Translations under genes and position numbers: made by a program
From: Saccharomycopsis crataegensis
Lineage: Eukaryota; Ascomycota; Saccharomycetes; Ascoideales; Saccharomycopsidaceae
Direction of reading: 5' to 3'
Length of the DNA stretch: 64,000 bases
Assembly (NCBI RefSeq): GCF_037102585.1
Contig: NW_027043822.1
Coordinates: forward strand, 62,001-126,000
In this document: one piece after another, positions 47,837 to 59,231 of the stretch
Numbering within the stretch: position 1 is the stretch's first letter
Layout: each line of letters opens with the position of its first letter
The notes under the pieces: model-generated
Told to the model about the DNA's origin: nothing
The model's input: only the letters and a program-made list of their open reading frames with translations
Databases searched by the model: none

Positions 47837-50800
47837 ATGAACCAAGCAATTATCAACAATCCCCGTCATTTCATCGTTCATTGCTACCATATCTACACCG
47901 TACCAATGAAACTCTCCAAGAAGTCTAGACAGTCCCATCTCGCTGGAATTGCTCTATATGAGCAAAAGCACAGGGACAATGCACTCACCAACAACCAGCA
48001 AACCACCACCACCACCACCACCACCACCGCCAGTGCTGCGGCAGCGGCAGCGGCAGTAGCAGCAGTAGTTCAGATCTCATCACCAAACAAGATTTCTGGA
48101 ACCCCCAACCTGAGCAAAACCTCCCCAAAGAAAAAAATTGGCATTAATCAGCCAGATACTGGGCATCATAATGTTTCCAACACCTCTCAAATATCCAAAC
48201 CTTTCACGTCGGGTAGATCTTTCGAAACCCCTGTCAAAAACCACCATCACCTTCATCATCATCGTTTGTTGCCACAATTAGTGAAAGACAATAAAAATCT
48301 CAGTTTCCAAAGCATTGATATCCATCACTTGCACGATCCTATTAATATGGACTCGCGCACCTCAACTCCAGTAGTCAAACCGCTCAATACCACTACTCGG
48401 CTGCCATCTTTGACCACAGTCGATGATGATGATGCCTATCCTGTTACATTCCTGTCATCGCCAAGTAAGAAACTTCTCCCAAACCCTGAGATATCCAGAA
48501 AAAATTCCCCTAACAAGTCGTTGGTGCTGCAGAAAAGTTCCAGCCATCTGTATCGTGCTCTTTTATCTTCATCAAGCCCAACCAATAAACAACATCATTG
48601 CGACGACACCACATTGGCAGAAAGCAGTGCTGCTGCTGCTTCGAAAGAAGCAGCGCTAGATTTGAACTTCCTTAATAAAAATGAACAAGCTCTTGCTATT
48701 GGGAGCGCCAATGCTGCCCTTAAAGAAGAACCAGAGCCAAAGTCATTAAAGCTTCCCAAAAAATTGGAGAAACTGAAGCGGAATACCCCAACGGATACCA
48801 CCGATGTGAACCATCCTAAACCATCACCAGTATCAAGTCAATACACTTTGGCAAAATATACGAAGAAAAACAATTCGCCCACAGTATCACCAGGCAATGA
48901 TGATTCCGTGAAGTCATTGAAAGCTGCTAAGCTTGCGGCGTTTAGGTCTGCCACCAGAGGTCATAAAAGTAACAACAGTGTGAAGGAAACACAAGCTGAA
49001 CCAGATATGGTAGACTTGGGGTCTGGTCTCACTATGGATTGGAAAACGATAAATGTTATTGCCCAAAAGAGAGTGAACCCAACCCTTGCAACCATGGATG
49101 CAGAAATCAAGAAAAAAAAGGACGAGAAAGAGGCTAGCATAAAGGACAAGGCAAAGGAAACCAATAAGCATAAGATGGTCGCAGGGACTGAAAAGATACT
49201 GCAAGAGCCAAAAAGGGAATCGACAGAACTGGAAGACAAAAAGGAGAAAGAAATTGGGCCGGATAAGAGTACCAATGGAAGATTGGGATTCCTCAAGAGA
49301 AGAATACATCATATAAAGAAAGAAAAAAACAAGGAAATCGAGAGTAAAAAGGGTGAGAAGAAGAAGAACGTTGAGATAGAGGAGGAAAAGGAGAAGGATA
49401 AAGAGGGAGAAAATCAGGAGAATGAAAAGAAAGAAACCCAGGAAGAGATAGAGGAGAAGGATGAGAAGGGGGACAAAGAAATCCCAAATGTTTCAAAAGA
49501 TATTGAAAATGTTGGAAAGACGGGTATACTCCGTGATAGTAGCTCTGATGCCAATACCTCTGAGATTGCAGACTCTCCCAATTTGATCGCAGATCCACAA
49601 GTTGTTTCAAAGATTTCAGAAACAGGCAATCCCCAACATCAGATAACGTCAAATGGTGAAAGTCCTGAAGAAGAATCTTCTGAAATCCAATGGTTACCAA
49701 AATTTTCGAACCAGTTGGATAATGATACCGTTGCGGCTGTCAAGAGTTTGCCTTTAACACCGCTGGATGAGAAATCAGGAATTTTTTTTGACTTTTCTTC
49801 TGGAGCCGAAAAAGAAGTGCAAAATGATCAAAAATTGGCTAATAGGGAAGATTTGAGTAATAGTGAAGATTTTAACAATAAGCAAGAATCCAGTAATAAT
49901 AAGAAATTGAATAATCATGATGATGCAGAAGAAGCACCAAGTGCCTCTCACAATGGGACAATTGAAGTACCGGAAATCAAGAAACTCCCAAATACGGCTG
50001 CTCCCTTATATAATTCGAGTCTTGATCCTGGAGAACCTGTGATGCCTACTAGCGGAACAGATACTACTAAACACAAAACTTCCAATTCCCCGGGTCTGAA
50101 TTCCTCGATATTGTCTGATGGAGACCCACGAGCTCCAATAAACTCAGTTTCTCAAATAGAACCCCCAGAATTGGAAGATAAATACAATTCTCTGTATAGC
50201 CATAAAGACTATGATTTGAAAGCCCTTGTCGATCAGAATCATATGCTCATTCACCATCTTGAGAACTATTCAATTAATAATGACAAGTCTGGTCTGAAAA
50301 AGCCTCACAAGTCCTTAATAAGCTTACAAGAGGAGCTCATCCGTACAGAGCATCAAGTATTAGATAATGAGGTCAGAGAGCTTGGCGAAGACCATTTCAC
50401 TGAAAGCCCTGAAAGTCCACTGAAAGAATTGAAGGACAGACACCGAAATTTAGCACAGCGCCGTAAATCCTTAGTTGAAGATGGTAAAGTACTTGAAGGT
50501 GCCCGGACAGCTATTATTGGTGGATCCCCTCACAAAAATTGTCCAAATCAAGAGAGTGACGATGCAATAGTAACTGAACCAGCAGCAGCTCGTTCGGTGT
50601 TTAATGGAATTAATGAGAAAAGTACCGGTGAAGAGAAACCAGTAAATACCACCCATGAAACTGAGAAACAAGAAGAAAAAAGAGAAAATGGAAACAAGGG
50701 TATATCAAGAAACCCATCCAATGAATCAATTCTTACAGAATCAAAGATTGCCCAAGGAAGATATGATCCCTCCAATTCAGAAATAAATCCGTCCATCCAG

Positions 50801-50962
50801 ACCCTAAGAAGCAATGAAGGGGTTATTGGGCAAAAGATCACAAATAACTCTGGTGGTGCCTCGGGACTTTCAGAGAACAAGAATAGAAGAAGCTCTTTGT
50901 TGAACAAATTTGGCAAATATGTTGCCAGAAAACATGAAAAGAGTAAAAAGGTAGTTGCATAG
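47837..50962 (+). CDS. Large charged low-complexity protein, unrecognised
   Basis: Predicted 1041-residue hydrophilic protein. It has an early Thr/Ala-rich run (codons for TTTTTTTTT then alanines, 48001-48070), a Ser/Pro-rich part and a conserved-looking block KLAAFRSATRG...LTMDWKTINVIAQKRVNPTLATMDAEIKKKKDEKEAS. After that it has a long Lys/Glu coiled-coil-like stretch (about 49090-49490) and an acidic Asn/Ser-rich region. The end is basic (NKFGKYVARKHEKSKK). Short segments (LAGIALYEQKH, AQKRVNPTLA) faintly recall eisosome protein Eis1, too weak to name it. The longest frame begins at TTG; the first ATG is 47837, but the ATG at 47906 (MKLSKKSRQ) may be the true start. Function unknown, perhaps cortical. 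Confidence 0.75.
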   Translation: MNQAIINNPRHFIVHCYHIYTVPMKLSKKSRQSHLAGIALYEQKHRDNALTNNQQTTTTTTTTTASAAAAAAAVAAVVQISSPNKISGTPNLSKTSPKKKIGINQPDTGHHNVSNTSQISKPFTSGRSFETPVKNHHHLHHHRLLPQLVKDNKNLSFQSIDIHHLHDPINMDSRTSTPVVKPLNTTTRLPSLTTVDDDDAYPVTFLSSPSKKLLPNPEISRKNSPNKSLVLQKSSSHLYRALLSSSSPTNKQHHCDDTTLAESSAAAASKEAALDLNFLNKNEQALAIGSANAALKEEPEPKSLKLPKKLEKLKRNTPTDTTDVNHPKPSPVSSQYTLAKYTKKNNSPTVSPGNDDSVKSLKAAKLAAFRSATRGHKSNNSVKETQAEPDMVDLGSGLTMDWKTINVIAQKRVNPTLATMDAEIKKKKDEKEASIKDKAKETNKHKMVAGTEKILQEPKRESTELEDKKEKEIGPDKSTNGRLGFLKRRIHHIKKEKNKEIESKKGEKKKNVEIEEEKEKDKEGENQENEKKETQEEIEEKDEKGDKEIPNVSKDIENVGKTGILRDSSSDANTSEIADSPNLIADPQVVSKISETGNPQHQITSNGESPEEESSEIQWLPKFSNQLDNDTVAAVKSLPLTPLDEKSGIFFDFSSGAEKEVQNDQKLANREDLSNSEDFNNKQESSNNKKLNNHDDAEEAPSASHNGTIEVPEIKKLPNTAAPLYNSSLDPGEPVMPTSGTDTTKHKTSNSPGLNSSILSDGDPRAPINSVSQIEPPELEDKYNSLYSHKDYDLKALVDQNHMLIHHLENYSINNDKSGLKKPHKSLISLQEELIRTEHQVLDNEVRELGEDHFTESPESPLKELKDRHRNLAQRRKSLVEDGKVLEGARTAIIGGSPHKNCPNQESDDAIVTEPAAARSVFNGINEKSTGEEKPVNTTHETEKQEEKRENGNKGISRNPSNESILTESKIAQGRYDPSNSEINPSIQTLRSNEGVIGQKITNNSGGASGLSENKNRRSSLLNKFGKYVARKHEKSKKVVA

Positions 50963-51315
50963 TTGTTTATATGATACACTTATTTCTACCCTTACATTTC
51001 TATATTATTGTTCACATTCAATTTTTTTTTTTTTCGTTTTGTAAATTACGACAGACCAGAGACCATTTTTCTCAACAGTTATTCCATTATTAATTATAAT
51101 ATGCTACTTCGTTTGAACGATACTTTATTACGTTGTAAAGAATTCTAAATATCGTGATGCCTGCGGCATGTTGGAGAAGAAAAAAAAATCTTTCTCACAA
51201 AAGCAAGAAAAAAAAAAAAAAAGCCATCAAAAAATACATTGGATGGAAATTTCATTACATTACTACATGTGCATACACTAAGAGCAAATACTAAGGGCAG
51301 TGCTTCTCTTGAAAC
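50963..51315. other. Intergenic region before SUV3
   Basis: About 350 bases with T and A runs (51022, 51208); no gene is seen. Confidence 0.5.
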
Positions 51316-53859
51316 ATGAACAGGCATCTGTTAATACTAAGGACATGCCGTTTTCGAACAACTTTGAGCCTAAAACGAGCCTCAGAAACCGCATTCTTAG
51401 TGCAGAGATATTTCACTAGCAGTTGCACAAGTTATCGGAGCTCTCCATCAAGGAATACCAATGTGGAATCAGAGGTTTCTGGACATCGCTCAAAGAATAG
51501 AAATGAAGCTTCAGATTTCTTAGGATCATTAGATCAAGATCCAGATTCTGAGGCTGATGACCAAATTTTCAGGCTCATGAAAATTCGTAATGAAGACAAA
51601 TTGTTCGTCCCACAAATGGTCCATCTGTGGAATAAAATAATACCAAAAGCTTATATCGAGGAGTTTAATACAGTGTTAGTCAATAAGGCCTCTAAGGGTA
51701 AGGTAATTAAAACCCCTGAAGATGGAGTTGAGACCGACTATTTTAAGTTCACTTCGGCTTTTTTGGAGAATATGGGTCAGTTTGTGGAAGAAACCAATGC
51801 CAAAAAATTCAATAGATTAACAAACCTGGCATTATTGTTATTGAGAAAGCAACTTCTCGTAGGTATGAAGCGCCTCGCTAAGAAGTCAACCTGGAAAGAC
51901 GGAATCAAAAAGCGCGAAATTGTCCTTGAAGATCTCATTGCTCCAAAGATTGATGAAATTCCAGAGATTTTGTACGAACTATTTCTTACAAAACAAAGTA
52001 ATATATGGCCAGGTCACTTCGTTGAAAAATACAAAATCGATCCCAAATCTTTCAACTCACAGTTCAAGTATCTCATTAATGAAGCATACAAATACAATTT
52101 ACAGACAAGTGAGATATTATTTTCCAATCCAAGAGATGCCAAAATTGAAATTTCTAATCCTACAAAATGGTTCCCACTAGCAAGACAGCTCAAACGTAAT
52201 ATCATTATGCATGTTGGTCCTACAAATAGTGGGAAGACCTATAATGCTTTGAAACGGCTTGAAGAAGCGGAATCAGGATACTTTGCTGGACCACTTCGAT
52301 TATTGGCTAGGGAAGTGTTTGAAAGATTCAAAGAGAAGAATATTAGTTGTAATTTGATCACCGGGGAAGAAATCATTGAGGACACTGATGAAGTTACGGG
52401 AAATCGCGCGAAGAAATCGTGCGGAACCGTAGAAATGATATCATTGATCGAGGAATATGATGTTGTGGTGCTTGACGAAATTCAGATGATTGCTGATCCG
52501 CGTCGTGGTTGGGCATGGACCCAAGCGTTACTTGGGGTCAGAGCTAAAGAGGTTCATTTATGTGGTGAAGAAAGTTCGGTGGCACTAATTCAAAAAATTG
52601 TAGAATTAACGGGCGATAACCTCGTGGTCAACAAATACAAACGTCTTGGAGAATTAAAGGTGCTTAAAGATAAATTTGGGCATTTTGGAGAATTACAAAA
52701 AGGTGATTGTGTGGTAGCGTTTTCTAAGGCAAAAATATTGGATTTGAAGCTACGTATCGAAAGGACTACCAGTCTCAAAGTGGCAGTCATTTACGGGGCT
52801 CTACCTGCAGAAACAAGAGCTGAGCAGGCTAAAGCTTTTAATAGTGGTGAAGCTGATGTTTTGGTTGCCTCGGACGCCATTGGAATGGGATTGAATTTGA
52901 GTATTAGAAAAGTGATTTTCTCAACAACAGAGAAATTCGATGGTGGTTCCAGGAGAAGATTAACAGTCTCTGAAATAAAGCAAATATCAGGCCGAGCTGG
53001 CCGTTTCAAGCTGGCAAACTTCGGGAATAAATCATCATCATCAGAGCCGGTTTTTGATGTGTTAGAGGATGAAAAAGTTATGAAAGAAAAAAGTGAGCCT
53101 TCTTCTTCTTCAGCAGCAGCGGTAGGGTATGTCACGGCGATGCATAACAGAGGCTTGTCCTATATACGCTCTTGCTTATCACACAAAATCACCAATATCG
53201 AAAAAGCCTGTCTTTGGCCTCCAGACCATATCTTAACCGAATATATTTCCGAGTTTCCTAGCAAAACCTCACTCACCCACATTTTGAAAGTTTATGGAAA
53301 AGAAGTTACGACTAGTGAGTTATTTTTCAGTTCTGATGTTGAACCTAAGATTGAACTTTGTGAAATTATTGAGCAGTTCCATCAAACCAGCAAGAATCAA
53401 ATATTGCCTATTGGAGACCAACTTACGTTACTCAAAATACCCCTTAGTCGTATTACCCCGCTTACTTATAGAATTTTTCTTGAATTTTGCGAGACCATTT
53501 GTCTGGGGAAAACGAAGTATATTTTTGATTTCTCTCTCCCATTTGAAATGCTTGCCAATAATGAATCCCAGCCAATTTATGATCCATCCAAGCCTCAGGA
53601 ATCATCCGTGTTTTATAAAGGGCATAACTTGGTTGATGCCGTATTCAATAAAACCAATAAGCCATCAAATTCAACCCTAGAGTACTTGGCCAGTTTGGAA
53701 TCTTTACATTCATTATTCATGGTGTTTTGCTGGTTGTGCTACAGATATCCTTATAACTTTGTTGGAATCAATTTTACGATTCAACTCAAACATTTGTCAG
53801 AATACAAAATTTCTGAAATGTTGAAATTGCTAAAAACTCAAAATCGGTCCTCTAAATAA
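51316..53859 (+). CDS. SUV3: Mitochondrial RNA helicase Suv3
   Basis: Predicted 847-residue ATP-dependent helicase of the mitochondrial degradosome, which works with the Dss1 exonuclease on RNA. Residues 1 to about 45 are an Arg/Ser/Leu-rich presequence (CRFRTTLSLKRAS). After a helical region, the core begins at about residue 295: IIMHVGPTNSGKTYNALKRL (Walker A), YFAGPLRLLAREV, LITGEE, VVVLDEIQMIADPRRGWAWTQ (DEIQ box), LCGEES, VIYGALPAETRAEQ, VLVASDAIGMGLNLSIRKV and QISGRAGRF. These are the Suv3 signatures. A Ser/Ala-rich insertion follows the last motif (53032-53120). The C-terminal LEKLHSLFM-type helical domain is present. Intronless, starting at the ATG at 51316. Confidence 0.96.
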   Translation: MNRHLLILRTCRFRTTLSLKRASETAFLVQRYFTSSCTSYRSSPSRNTNVESEVSGHRSKNRNEASDFLGSLDQDPDSEADDQIFRLMKIRNEDKLFVPQMVHLWNKIIPKAYIEEFNTVLVNKASKGKVIKTPEDGVETDYFKFTSAFLENMGQFVEETNAKKFNRLTNLALLLLRKQLLVGMKRLAKKSTWKDGIKKREIVLEDLIAPKIDEIPEILYELFLTKQSNIWPGHFVEKYKIDPKSFNSQFKYLINEAYKYNLQTSEILFSNPRDAKIEISNPTKWFPLARQLKRNIIMHVGPTNSGKTYNALKRLEEAESGYFAGPLRLLAREVFERFKEKNISCNLITGEEIIEDTDEVTGNRAKKSCGTVEMISLIEEYDVVVLDEIQMIADPRRGWAWTQALLGVRAKEVHLCGEESSVALIQKIVELTGDNLVVNKYKRLGELKVLKDKFGHFGELQKGDCVVAFSKAKILDLKLRIERTTSLKVAVIYGALPAETRAEQAKAFNSGEADVLVASDAIGMGLNLSIRKVIFSTTEKFDGGSRRRLTVSEIKQISGRAGRFKLANFGNKSSSSEPVFDVLEDEKVMKEKSEPSSSSAAAVGYVTAMHNRGLSYIRSCLSHKITNIEKACLWPPDHILTEYISEFPSKTSLTHILKVYGKEVTTSELFFSSDVEPKIELCEIIEQFHQTSKNQILPIGDQLTLLKIPLSRITPLTYRIFLEFCETICLGKTKYIFDFSLPFEMLANNESQPIYDPSKPQESSVFYKGHNLVDAVFNKTNKPSNSTLEYLASLESLHSLFMVFCWLCYRYPYNFVGINFTIQLKHLSEYKISEMLKLLKTQNRSSK

Positions 53860-54586
53860 CCAAACCAGTAGGTTTGCTGTTTGATATTTTTTCTTAATTG
53901 TACTATATTGTTCATAGTTTTATATTTCTGTTTTAATAGAGTTTGTTTGCAGAACAACAATTAATTACTGTAACCTTTTTTTTGTATTGGAGTAAGATAT
54001 ACATTCTATAAAACCATCTTCATTCTGCAGTAATTGCTTTAACCACCTTTCTCTGTCAAATTAAAACAATTTATTTTTTATTTTTTCAAAAAAGGTAATA
54101 GAATCATTCAAACCAAATAAAGAACCGCACGATAAAAAAAAAAAAAAATCAATCTAGCTGCTAAAAGTAATTGTACAACGAAGAAGAAAAATTCATAGAA
54201 AACGCAAACGGTAAAGTGAGAGAAAAAAAAGAAGAGGAAAAAACAATACCAAAAAAGTAATAACAACACACCAAGTATTTTCATTTTAGGCACCTAATTA
54301 AAATAAAAAGATGCAAGCATAGGCTTAAATAATACAGCCACCACTTTTTGGGTAGAATGGGCAGCAAAATCATAGTCTCATGAAATTAGGATTCGTGATC
54401 CAATGCTTTTTGCATTGGGGCTTGTAATAAATAGAAACAACAGCAAATGGCGAGCAAATAATGGGCCATGGGTGATGGCGCTGCTTGTTAATCATAAAAC
54501 AAAGGTGAAATGAAATGGAATAAAGATCAAAATATAACAAAATTTCATCAAAATATAATTCGGATCATCACCATTTTTTTAGCTTA
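53860..54586. other. Convergent intergenic region
   Basis: About 730 AT-rich bases between the SUV3 and NIPA-gene stops, with A runs near 54135 and 54230. Nothing gene-like is seen. Confidence 0.55.
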
Positions 54587-55717
54587 TCATTGAGGATGAC
54601 GAAGCAAATCATCATCTTCTTCCTCATTCAACGTAGTCAACCCCATAGCTTCCTCGTTGTCCAAGCTGAAGAGACTATGGCTGTTAGAGCCCACTCTTCT
54701 ATGTAATTGTAAGGATCTTCTGATAGAGACGCCTGCGCCCACAGCATTGTCCAAAGGAATATCTTCAATGTTCTTACCGCTACCAAACAATCTCTCAGGG
54801 CCATCACTAGAATTGATTGGGAGCAAATCATCATTGGAGTGTTTTCTGGAAATGTTCAACAAATAAACCCCCATAAAGATAATAATAAACCCACAAATAA
54901 GAGAGATAATGTTGATGGAGGAGGCGGTATTGAAACCTCTAAACAAGATAAATGAAGCAACTAATGTGGCAGTTGTAAATGACACGTAATATAATGGGTT
55001 AACGATAGAGGTGTCGAACTGATCCAAAGCTTTATTGAAGTAATTCATCTGGGTCAAGATACAGAAAACCACCACAAAAATGAAAAAGTAAGTTGACAAA
55101 TGGGTGAATTGGTTGTTTCCAGCAAATGTCAATTTCAAGGCAATACCAAATGCTTTGATGGACATGACAGAAATTGAACCGACAGTAGAGCAAATAGAGA
55201 CATAAATGACAGGATTCTTATTACCGTATTTTGGAGCCACTTTATAAATCATAAATGTTGCAAATATAGCAACCGCGAGACAATAACTGATGAAGCCGGG
55301 TTTAAGAGCATAATCCAATATCTCATCAACGGTTTCAATTTCTTTGTCTGGTGGCGCATGTAAAACAATAATGACCGATCCTAAAATACAAATAGCACAA
55401 CCCATTTTCCCCAAAGTTCCTAATTCTTCTTTCAAAAAAATTGCGGCCAAAATTGCCCCAATGATAACTGACAATGCGCCTAGAGGAGTGACCAAAATTG
55501 CTGGAGCAAAAGTATAAGCTGCAAAGTTGGCAACTTCCCCAACGGCCATAGTAGCGATCCCCGCCCACCAGATTGGATTTTTAAGATATTCATGCCCTTT
55601 ACCTTCGAACCCTTGATTTTGAGCGTCCATAAGGCCCTTTTTGGTGATGATAAACGAGGTCCCGATAGCCAAGGACGAGGACATTGCTAGTCCTAAACCG
55701 ATATATTTGTCTTCCAT
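54587..55717 (-). CDS. NIPA-family magnesium transporter
   Basis: Predicted 376-residue membrane protein of the NIPA (DUF803) family in the drug/metabolite transporter superfamily, with nine helices. Diagnostic segments are GLGLAMSSSLAIGTSFIITKKGL, YLKNPIWWAGIATMAVGEVANFAAYTFAPAILVTPLGALSVIIGAILAA, KEELGTLGKMGCAICILGSVIIVLHAP, ALDQFDTSIVNPLYYVSFTTATLVASFILFRGF and CGFIIIFMGVYLLN. Animal members transport magnesium; the fungal role is inferred. The last 70 residues are a soluble acidic tail. Starts at the ATG at 55717 and converges on SUV3. Confidence 0.92.
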   Translation of the reverse strand: MEDKYIGLGLAMSSSLAIGTSFIITKKGLMDAQNQGFEGKGHEYLKNPIWWAGIATMAVGEVANFAAYTFAPAILVTPLGALSVIIGAILAAIFLKEELGTLGKMGCAICILGSVIIVLHAPPDKEIETVDEILDYALKPGFISYCLAVAIFATFMIYKVAPKYGNKNPVIYVSICSTVGSISVMSIKAFGIALKLTFAGNNQFTHLSTYFFIFVVVFCILTQMNYFNKALDQFDTSIVNPLYYVSFTTATLVASFILFRGFNTASSINIISLICGFIIIFMGVYLLNISRKHSNDDLLPINSSDGPERLFGSGKNIEDIPLDNAVGAGVSIRRSLQLHRRVGSNSHSLFSLDNEEAMGLTTLNEEEDDDLLRHPQ

Positions 55718-56537
55718 GGTTTGTGATTGAGGTTATAATATATTATATTTCTATTTCAGATCAAGCGGATGTGTGATGTTGAAGCAATTGATAGTTGAGT
55801 TTGACGTATATGTATATTTGGCAATTAGAGTCAAACGAAAAGAAAAACAAGACTGAAAAAAAAATTGGAAAATGGCAATAATAAGTATAAGTCAGGCTTT
55901 GAAGAAATTGAAACAAGATTCTTTCAGTAATATGCTTGTGTATGTGTGGATACTGGGAAAGTTGTTTGAGCACGTACCACTTATGAGAGAGTACAAATAA
56001 CAAGTGAACTGGGGAATCCTCACAAGTGGATGATGCAAAAAAAGAAGAGGAAAAAAAATCAACCAGGCACTGCCGTACCGGAATGCCGACACGGAGACAC
56101 AATAATAAATAAAAATAATACTAACAATCAATATCCTAGACGGTGCACCAAATAACATGAACAATAGTAATACAGGCCTTGGTCTATATTTAATTTTATT
56201 CATTTATTATTCAAGTTGTCTAGACCAGTAAGTATTATTATTATCATAATCATCATCATCATCATCATGTTATTATTATATGACATACAACTCCACGGCG
56301 GTCACTAGGAGAGTAATCGATGTGTCAGAATAAGCCCATTTCGTGCACTTTAATGCATATACGGTATGATAAAAAAAAAAGTCCACCCATACACCCACAC
56401 ACCAGATTGGCGGCTCTCATTGGGGCGGGTCACCCGATAATCATCGATAATAATATGTCACAATCCAAACCTCATCTTCTCCCACCACTGACAATTTCAC
56501 CTCCCGTAAGCAATACCCTCACATTCTATAGTGGCTG
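55718..56537. other. Divergent promoter of the NIPA and MSN2/4-like genes
   Basis: About 820 bases with an ATT/ATC simple repeat (56228-56277). A GTAAGTATT at 56229 could be a donor of a 5'-UTR intron, but I found no convincing partner. No gene is seen. Confidence 0.5.
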
Positions 56538-59231
56538 ATGACAGCCGCCTACAACACCAATCAGGATGACTTTCTCAGCGAGGTCGAACACTCGATCTTC
56601 GCCTTAAACTACCCTCAAGCAAACCCTTCATCATCAGCATCATCATCCCCATCTACTACTGATAACATCGCCACATCACTATCGTCAAGCATTCACCACC
56701 CACTGCTTCCTATACATCCCGGCATCAATAACACATACCATATTCAAAACCTAAACTCTCCTGTTGCATCGGGATTTTCTCCTCAAGCCATTTACATCAC
56801 TCCTGGGACCCATCATGATTTTGCCAACATGCGTCAAGCTGTCAATGCAATGCCTCTATCTTACATTCATAATAATAATCACCAAATAAATGCATCACAC
56901 AATATCAACGGAATAACCTTCAATGATTCTAGTACTCACATGGTTCCTGTGGCCGATTTTGGCTCTGATCCAGTTAACAGTAATACTTCAGGATTCCAAA
57001 ATATCCAACCACATCAACTATCAGTCATTAATCAACGTTCTTCTTCGCAAACCATCATGGCTTCTTCAGACATATCAGCATATAAAAAAGTGGGGCCAGC
57101 ACATACAGATGCAATTCCAACTTTGCATGATACTTCTGGATATATTGACGGCAGTGTCATTATAGATCAAGAGCTGCGGTCACTTCCTATAAACACCCCG
57201 AGAAAAATGGAAATTACTACTGATACCACTGTTTCCAATAGTCCTAACATGTCATCTACGTATAAAAAATTGGTGCCAATTCATGAATATTCGGAAATTA
57301 GCGTTGCAGATCTTGCAGCATCCTCCAGTTCCCTCAATTCTGATGTTAGCTCTCAATCGTTGGAAAATAAGAATCCTGATATTCATGCCATGTACAAGAA
57401 TCACACTAGTATATTTAATGGAGTTATACCCATCAGTAATCCACAGAAAATCACAATGCATAATTATCTACCCGGAAGTTTATCTCGTGAACCTTCCGCA
57501 AGATTCAATATTTCAAGCTCTGCTTCTTCTTCCTCTGCTTCATTATTATTGTCGAATCCTTCGAATTCGGTACGATCCTCAATATCTAGCGCTACCAATG
57601 CTGTCGAGAGCTCAGTCTTGACGAATACGAAGAAACATAATCGATCTTCGAATTCCCTTGCATCGATTGATTTTCGGTTTAACAACTTACAAATAGATAC
57701 TGATAATCAAGATCTTTCTTCCGGTACGGCTCCTCTCATCTCCAATGATTGCAATATAAATGAGGCAAAAACTTCCCACATGGATGTCAATATTGATCAT
57801 AATCATGATAGCGAAGATTTTGTTATGGGTTCAATTACCATTAATCCAAAGAAGTTGAAAGATGAGAAATTTCAGGAAGATACTGAAAATTTGGAATCAA
57901 AGAAATTTGATAAGCAGGTCAGAATTTCATCGAGTCTTAATGCTGATGGGAATTCATTAAATGGTGTTTTTAATGATGATAGTTTGGTACCCAGTGGTAA
58001 TTACAAAAATATTGACAATCATAAAAGTATGAATGTTGCTAAGGACAGTGATAACAATAGTGATAATTATTGTGAAAATAAAGATGACTTTATATCACCA
58101 ACAATAACTAACCTGATGAAAGATGATGGCAAAATTGATTTTAGAATGCAAGGAGAGGCCGTGACCGCCATCGCGCAGTGGTTAGACCAAGACTCAGAGA
58201 CTGATCCTGAGACTTCATTACTACTACGTCGAGAAAATGCAAAATTAGGAAGTATTAATCATTCAGGGATTCATAGAACCGGATCTTTCCTTCTTGAGCT
58301 GTCATTATCATCAGCCCACTACAATGGTTTGGCAAGCGGACTGTCTCATAGAATGAAACATAAAAAAGCTGCCAGTGATTCAGGGTATTTCATGCTGAAT
58401 TTTGGAGTATCAATTTATACTAGTGGCAACCCATTTGAGTTGGAGGGTAGCAGTAATCCTAATGTTTTTGGAGAATTTTATGATACGTTTGGCAACGAAT
58501 TAGAGAATCGGTTGGCCACCAATGATGAGTTCTTATTTGATGAAGATGATGAGGACAAAATTCGGGTTGATGAATTAGAAAATAAAATGGCTAAAGATAT
58601 TGATAGCGAAAATGACGCTGATGATTACGATCATAATACCTCGCAACTTGAGAATATGAAGGAGGAGATATTATCGTACCCATCGATAAAAGATACCCCA
58701 AAAATAGTTGGCTCCATTCCTGTGGAGTCGTCTTCCAGGCTTTCCAGAACTTCGAAATCCCTCAAAAATTTATCGAAATTTGAATCCCCAACGGAATTAT
58801 CATCAAAAGAAACAAAGCGGAAAAGCCTCACAAAACGTCGTAAACGTACAAAATCAGAGTCTAATATTCTTCTGTTACTGGATCCAGTGTCTCCACTTTC
58901 AAAAATCACCAAATCTAGACCATCAACCAAGAGTTCTGTGAGTTCTTCGAGCATAAATTCTGGGTCAAGCTCTCCCACAATGGCAATTATCAGCTCCTCT
59001 AGATTTGATATCACAAGCTTGGAGGCTATTAGTATTCCATCCGCGAATCTTGGAAAACCTTTCCAATGCTCGCAATGTGAGAAATCATTCAAAAGACAAG
59101 AGCATTTAAAGCGTCACTTCCGTTCGGTGCATAGTAATGAGCGACCTTTTCTATGTGTCTATTGCGATAAAAAGTTTAGTAGAAGTGACAATTTATCGCA
59201 GCACTTAAGAACCCACAATAGGGGTAAATAG
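56538..59231 (+). CDS. MSN4: Msn2/Msn4-type zinc-finger stress regulator
   Basis: Predicted 897-residue transcription factor. Two C2H2 fingers at the extreme C-terminus (about 842-895) read [32 protein letters not shown] and then [22 protein letters not shown]. This is the Msn2/4 arrangement, including the finger residues that recognise the CCCCT stress element. The rest is Asn/Ser/Asp-rich and disordered, with a basic [16 protein letters not shown] segment before the fingers that may be the nuclear localisation signal. An acidic region (LFDEDDEDK) may activate transcription. Candida has two relatives, MSN4 and MNL1; I cannot separate them here. Starts at the ATG at 56538, one intact frame. 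Confidence 0.88.
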   Translation: MTAAYNTNQDDFLSEVEHSIFALNYPQANPSSSASSSPSTTDNIATSLSSSIHHPLLPIHPGINNTYHIQNLNSPVASGFSPQAIYITPGTHHDFANMRQAVNAMPLSYIHNNNHQINASHNINGITFNDSSTHMVPVADFGSDPVNSNTSGFQNIQPHQLSVINQRSSSQTIMASSDISAYKKVGPAHTDAIPTLHDTSGYIDGSVIIDQELRSLPINTPRKMEITTDTTVSNSPNMSSTYKKLVPIHEYSEISVADLAASSSSLNSDVSSQSLENKNPDIHAMYKNHTSIFNGVIPISNPQKITMHNYLPGSLSREPSARFNISSSASSSSASLLLSNPSNSVRSSISSATNAVESSVLTNTKKHNRSSNSLASIDFRFNNLQIDTDNQDLSSGTAPLISNDCNINEAKTSHMDVNIDHNHDSEDFVMGSITINPKKLKDEKFQEDTENLESKKFDKQVRISSSLNADGNSLNGVFNDDSLVPSGNYKNIDNHKSMNVAKDSDNNSDNYCENKDDFISPTITNLMKDDGKIDFRMQGEAVTAIAQWLDQDSETDPETSLLLRRENAKLGSINHSGIHRTGSFLLELSLSSAHYNGLASGLSHRMKHKKAASDSGYFMLNFGVSIYTSGNPFELEGSSNPNVFGEFYDTFGNELENRLATNDEFLFDEDDEDKIRVDELENKMAKDIDSENDADDYDHNTSQLENMKEEILSYPSIKDTPKIVGSIPVESSSRLSRTSKSLKNLSKFESPTELSSKETKRKSLTKRRKRTKSESNILLLLDPVSPLSKITKSRPSTKSSVSSSSINSGSSSPTMAIISSSRFDITSLEAISIPSANLGKPFQCSQCEKSFKRQEHLKRHFRSVHSNERPFLCVYCDKKFSRSDNLSQHLRTHNRGK

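Noticed and set aside
56229-56530. Possible 5'-UTR intron of the MSN2/4-like gene (GTAAGTATT to a TAG)
   Set aside because: No TACTAAC-type branch point near the acceptor and no coding frame to test it.
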